Assembly (NCBI RefSeq): GCF_028640845.1
Contig: NC_080540.1
Coordinates: 98,884,061-98,948,060, forward strand
Direction of reading: 5' to 3'
DNA: 64,000 bases
Origin: Ahaetulla prasina
Taxonomy: Eukaryota; Chordata; Lepidosauria; Squamata; Colubridae
The notes under the pieces were generated by a model. It was not told the origin of the DNA. It saw nothing but the letters and a program-made list of their open reading frames with translations, and did not search any database. Every line of letters begins with the position of its first letter. Position 1 is the first letter of the stretch. Below, piece by piece: positions 60,657-64,000 of this stretch. The translations under genes were made by a program, and so were the position numbers.

Positions 60657-61250
60657 GCTCTAGGATATTCAGTCCTCACTGCATATTTTAAAAGTATAAA
60701 AGTCCTACTGAAATACTGTATTTTCTGATATACAGTTCATTTTTACTACCCATCTAGTAATAAAACAGTGTTCTGAATTTAATTTTTGTAACTAATAATA
60801 ACTTTTATATAAATATATTTCTACAGTGTACTTGGTTGGTGACATAAAAAAATCATAGGATCTATTTTGAAATTCAAACACAACTGTGGGGACGCTGCAA
60901 CCCCCCATCACATGTCTCTTCCCTCCTATCTCAGACACCCACCCATCTCACCAGCACTCATAAAGCTACTGTGACACAGGAGGCCTCACTCCACCACACC
61001 TGGTGGGGCAGTCCCTCTCCTGCCCAACCAGACTCAGATCCACTTATTTTTGCCTTTTGTGCAGCTGCTGACAGGTGTGTCAAACTCTAAAATATGAGGT
61101 GCAGACAGACAGCTAGCAAACACAATATTTCTGAAGGATAAAAAGAGGATTGTTCTAACTTTCAGGATAATCATAATAAGAGTGCCATCTCTTACAAAGT
61201 TTCTGGCTAGAAAGCTAGTGAATGCGATGTCTCTGAAGAGTAGAAAGGCT

Positions 61251-61446
61251 AGCACATGAAAGGGAAGACCTGTGGTGGGCTGGAGAAACAGTGTGTATTG
61301 CCTTACACACTGTAAGCCGCCCTGAGTCTTCGGAGAAGGGCGGGATATAAATGTAAATAAATAAAATAAATAAAATAAATAATAAATAAAATAAAGGATC
61401 TGAGCTTCATTTCTCCAGCCCACCACAGACGTTCCCTTCTGCTCAT
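61251..61446. repeat. Inverted repeat around a SINE tail
   Basis: The arm 61251-61288 (contains ggtgggctggagaaa) is inverted at 61410-61446 (contains tttctccagcccacc). The loop holds a SINE tail (61296-61390) with the ccgccctgagtcttcggaga hairpin and an AAATA-rich stretch. Confidence 0.85.
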
Positions 61447-61489
61447 GGCTACTTCATGCCTACCCTCTTTCAATTGACAGTTCTTTCAC

Positions 61490-61655
61490 TCCATCCACTC
61501 AATGACCCATGCGATTACTTAATGACCACAGCTGAAAAAGCGAGGATTGTGGTCATTGAGCAAAGCTGTCATGTGGGCCTCTCAATTAATAACCATAACA
61601 ACTTAACAGCCAAAATTCAAGGTCCAGTTGTAGTTGTATGTTGAGGACTACCTAT
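61490..61655. mobile_element. Pogo-like MITE, 3' fragment
   Basis: cttaatgaccacagctg, ttaataaccataacaactta, then ttgaggactacctata, the family's terminal repeat. Confidence 0.65.
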
Positions 61656-61675
61656 ATATAACTGTTCAATTCTCA

Positions 61676-61830
61676 CTGGCTCAAGGTTAACTCAGCCTTC
61701 CATCCCAGTTCGGTAAAATGAGGACCCAGATTGTTGACGGCAATATGCTGATTCTGTAAACCGCTTAGAGAGGGCTGTAAAAACACTATGAAGTGGGTAC
61801 ATAAGTAAGTGCTATTGCTATTGCTATAAT
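61676..61830 (+). mobile_element. SINE fragment, aagcggtttacag subfamily
   Basis: aaggttaactcagccttcca, aaaatgaggacccagattgt and gtaaaccgcttagagagggc; forward-strand relative of 26655-26893. It ends in gctattgctattgctat. Confidence 0.75.
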
Positions 61831-61856
61831 GAATTGGAAATTAACCAAATGGATCC

Positions 61857-62460
61857 ATTTTTCCAAACTTTCTAAAAAAAACTAAGCTATGCTGTAAATG
61901 CATTGTAGGTTGTTATTAATTAATCTGTGAATACAGATTTGGATGACCTTTTGAGATCTCTTGTTGTTCTATGATTTTATATCTTGGTTTGTTTATTATT
62001 TGGCAGTAGTCTGATGTAGGAAGATACATTGTAATAATGTTTATTCAGCAGGATCTTCAATCAAATCATTCTTCTGAGTTTAGAGTTAATTCCAAAAAAA
62101 CTTTAAAAAAAAATAGAAAAAAGCTACTAAATAACAATTCTGCCATTGAACAACTGTGTGGATAATTTATTAAAAGCATATAACATATTACACCACAAGA
62201 TGGTGCCACTGTACTCTTAAAAATTGGAGAAGATACACCAAGCTAAAGTACTTTAGAATCCTATGTCCCAAATTTTGAGATATCTGTTAGTCCATAGTTA
62301 TTTTATTTCTAGAACAAGTTTAAATATATTGAGCCACTCCATCTGAAATGCTTGGATGCAGCTAATTCCATCAATCAGAGCCAAGGTATTTGTGGAGCAT
62401 CCCGACAGCGATAGGCCTGATCACAGTTTCTATTATATTGACCTTTCCTTAGAGAACTCA
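61857..62460 (+). repeat. 604-bp tandem array, copy 1
   Basis: The unit beginning ttttccaaactttctaaaaa is followed by two more copies at exactly 604-bp spacing. It carries no recognisable coding or transposon sequence and includes ccacaagatggtgccact at 62193-62210. Confidence 0.96.
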
Positions 62461-63064
62461 TTTTTTCCAAACTTTCTAAAAAAAACTAAGCTATGCTGTA
62501 AATGCATTGTAGGTTGTTATTAATTAATCTGTGAATACAGATTTGGATGACCTTTTGAGATCTCTTGTTGTTCTATGATTTTATATCTTGGTTTGTTTAT
62601 TATTTGGCAGTAGTCTGATGTAGGAAGATACATTGTAATAATGTTTATTCAGCAGGATCTTCAATCAAATCATTCTTCTGAGTTTAGAGTTAATTCCAAA
62701 AAAACTTTAAAAAAAAATAGAAAAAAGCTACTAAATAACAATTCTGCCATTGAACAACTGTGTGGATAATTTATTAAAAGCATATAACATATTACACCAC
62801 AAGATGGTGCCACTGTACTCTTAAAAATTGGAGAAGATACACCAAGCTAAAGTACTTTAGAATCCTATGTCCCAAATTTTGAGATATCTGTTAGTCCATA
62901 GTTATTTTATTTCTAGAACAAGTTTAAATATATTGAGCCACTCCATCTGAAATGCTTGGATGCAGCTAATTCCATCAATCAGAGCCAAGGTATTTGTGGA
63001 GCATCCCGACAGCGATAGGCCTGATCACAGTTTCTATTATATTGACCTTTCCTTAGAGAACTCA
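62461..63064 (+). repeat. 604-bp tandem array, copy 2
   Basis: Virtually identical to copies 1 and 3; ccacaagatggtgccact lies at 62797-62814. Confidence 0.96.
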
Positions 63065-63668
63065 TTTTTTCCAAACTTTCTAAAAAAAACTAAGCTATGC
63101 TGTAAATGCATTGTAGGTTGTTATTAATTAATCTGTGAATACAGATTTGGATGACCTTTTGAGATCTCTTGTTGTTCTATGATTTTATATCTTGGTTTGT
63201 TTATTATTTGGCAGTAGTCTGATGTAGGAAGATACATTGTAATAATGTTTATTCAGCAGGATCTTCAATCAAATCATTCTTCTGAGTTTAGAGTTAATTC
63301 CAAAAAAACTTTAAAAAAAAATAGAAAAAAGCTACTAAATAACAATTCTGCCATTGAACAACTGTGTGGATAATTTATTAAAAGCATATAACATATTACA
63401 CCACAAGATGGTGCCACTGTACTCTTAAAAATTGGAGAAGATACACCAAGCTAAAGTACTTTAGAATCCTATGTCCCAAATTTTGAGATATCTGTTAGTC
63501 CATAGTTATTTTATTTCTAGAACAAGTTTAAATATATTGAGCCACTCCATCTGAAATGCTTGGATGCAGCTAATTCCATCAATCAGAGCCAAGGTATTTG
63601 TGGAGCATCCCGACAGCGATAGGCCTGATCACAGTTTCTATTATATTGACCTTTCCTTAGAGAACTCA
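63065..63668 (+). repeat. 604-bp tandem array, copy 3
   Basis: Ends at agaactcattttt, after which sequence diverges (ccccaaacgcac). ccacaagatggtgccact lies at 63401-63418. Confidence 0.96.
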
Positions 63669-64000
63669 TTTTTCCCCAAACGCACAAATGTCACATTTCC
63701 ATCACATCACCTTTAATATTAGGTGCAAGTGATGCTGTGTTATTTGCGCTCCTGTTTCTTTACTTTTGTTGCTGTTCTTGTCCACTCTGTATGATGGGTC
63801 ATTTTCATGTCTTTGAAAGCTTTCTGATGTAAACCAGAAAAATCACATTTTCAGACATTATAAAATAACGAATGATCTTATTTACCTTTGTTGGGAAAAG
63901 GGAAAGCCTTCAAGTTACAGCATCTCTGCATTTTTCAAGTCTAAATAGCATATCAGCAAAATAATCAACTTACATTTTACAGAAAAAAAGAAAATTCAGT

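Larger units (their letters stand above)
59980..64000 (+). other. SLC22A5 intron 4 (5' part)
   Basis: Holds a hAT-like MITE, a hairpin around a SINE tail, pogo and SINE fragments and a three-copy 604-bp tandem array. 63670-64000 shows nothing recognisable and no exon 5. Confidence 0.8.

Noticed and set aside
61857..63668. CRISPR-like or phage-like repeat array
   Set aside because: Units are 604 bp without spacers, in a vertebrate intron.
59980..64000. SLC22A5 exon 5
   Set aside because: Looked for the FIPESPRWL block on the + strand after exon 4 and did not find it; it must lie beyond the window.

Overview
The window is nuclear DNA from a vertebrate, most likely a squamate reptile and probably a snake. 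The pointers are split genes with GT-AG introns, L2-like, CR1-like and RTE/BovB-like LINEs, tRNA-derived SINEs with a tail shared with L2, many small DNA transposons, and long ATAG and AATAG microsatellites, which are known to be enriched in snakes. It is not prokaryotic: there are no operons, ribosome binding sites, CRISPR arrays or prophage.

Two genes lie head to tail on the + strand. SLC22A4 (OCTN1, ergothioneine/organic cation transporter) runs from exon 2 at 1777 to its stop codon at 29811; its exon 1 lies upstream of the window. SLC22A5 (OCTN2, sodium-dependent carnitine transporter) starts in a CpG island with its ATG at 41251 and is present through exon 4 (ends 59979); exons 5-10 lie beyond position 64000. 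Both are 12-helix SLC22 proteins of the major facilitator superfamily. For exons 2-4 the exon lengths (104, 155, 172 bp) and phases are identical in the two genes, as expected of an ancient tandem duplication. Gene order and orientation match human 5q31. Every exon is open and every splice site is GT-AG, so both genes look functional.

The rest, over 95% of the window, is intron and intergenic DNA. 1-1776: SLC22A4 intron 1 with a (TA)n tract. 1881-29729: SLC22A4 introns 2-9, holding a 1.04-kb palindromic TA-flanked transposon, CR1 ends, SINEs, a 1.54-kb tandem duplication, pogo-like MITEs and a decayed RTE/BovB LINE. 29812-41250: 3' UTR, intergenic DNA with an L2 nested in a hAT-like element and an L2 nested in a MITE, then the SLC22A5 promoter. 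41644-57439: the large SLC22A5 intron 1, with a CR1 carrying a hAT element inside a SINE, a 1.3-kb tandem duplication, an L2 with an open RT reading frame, and G-quadruplex-prone tracts. 57544-64000: introns 2-4, ending in a 604-bp unit repeated three times.

I found no new multi-gene system. The observations most worth checking are the CR1-hAT chimera inserted as one unit, the 3' hairpin with a UUCG-type loop shared by the SINEs and the L2, the tandem 604-bp array with a CTCF-like motif per unit, and the large palindromic transposon.
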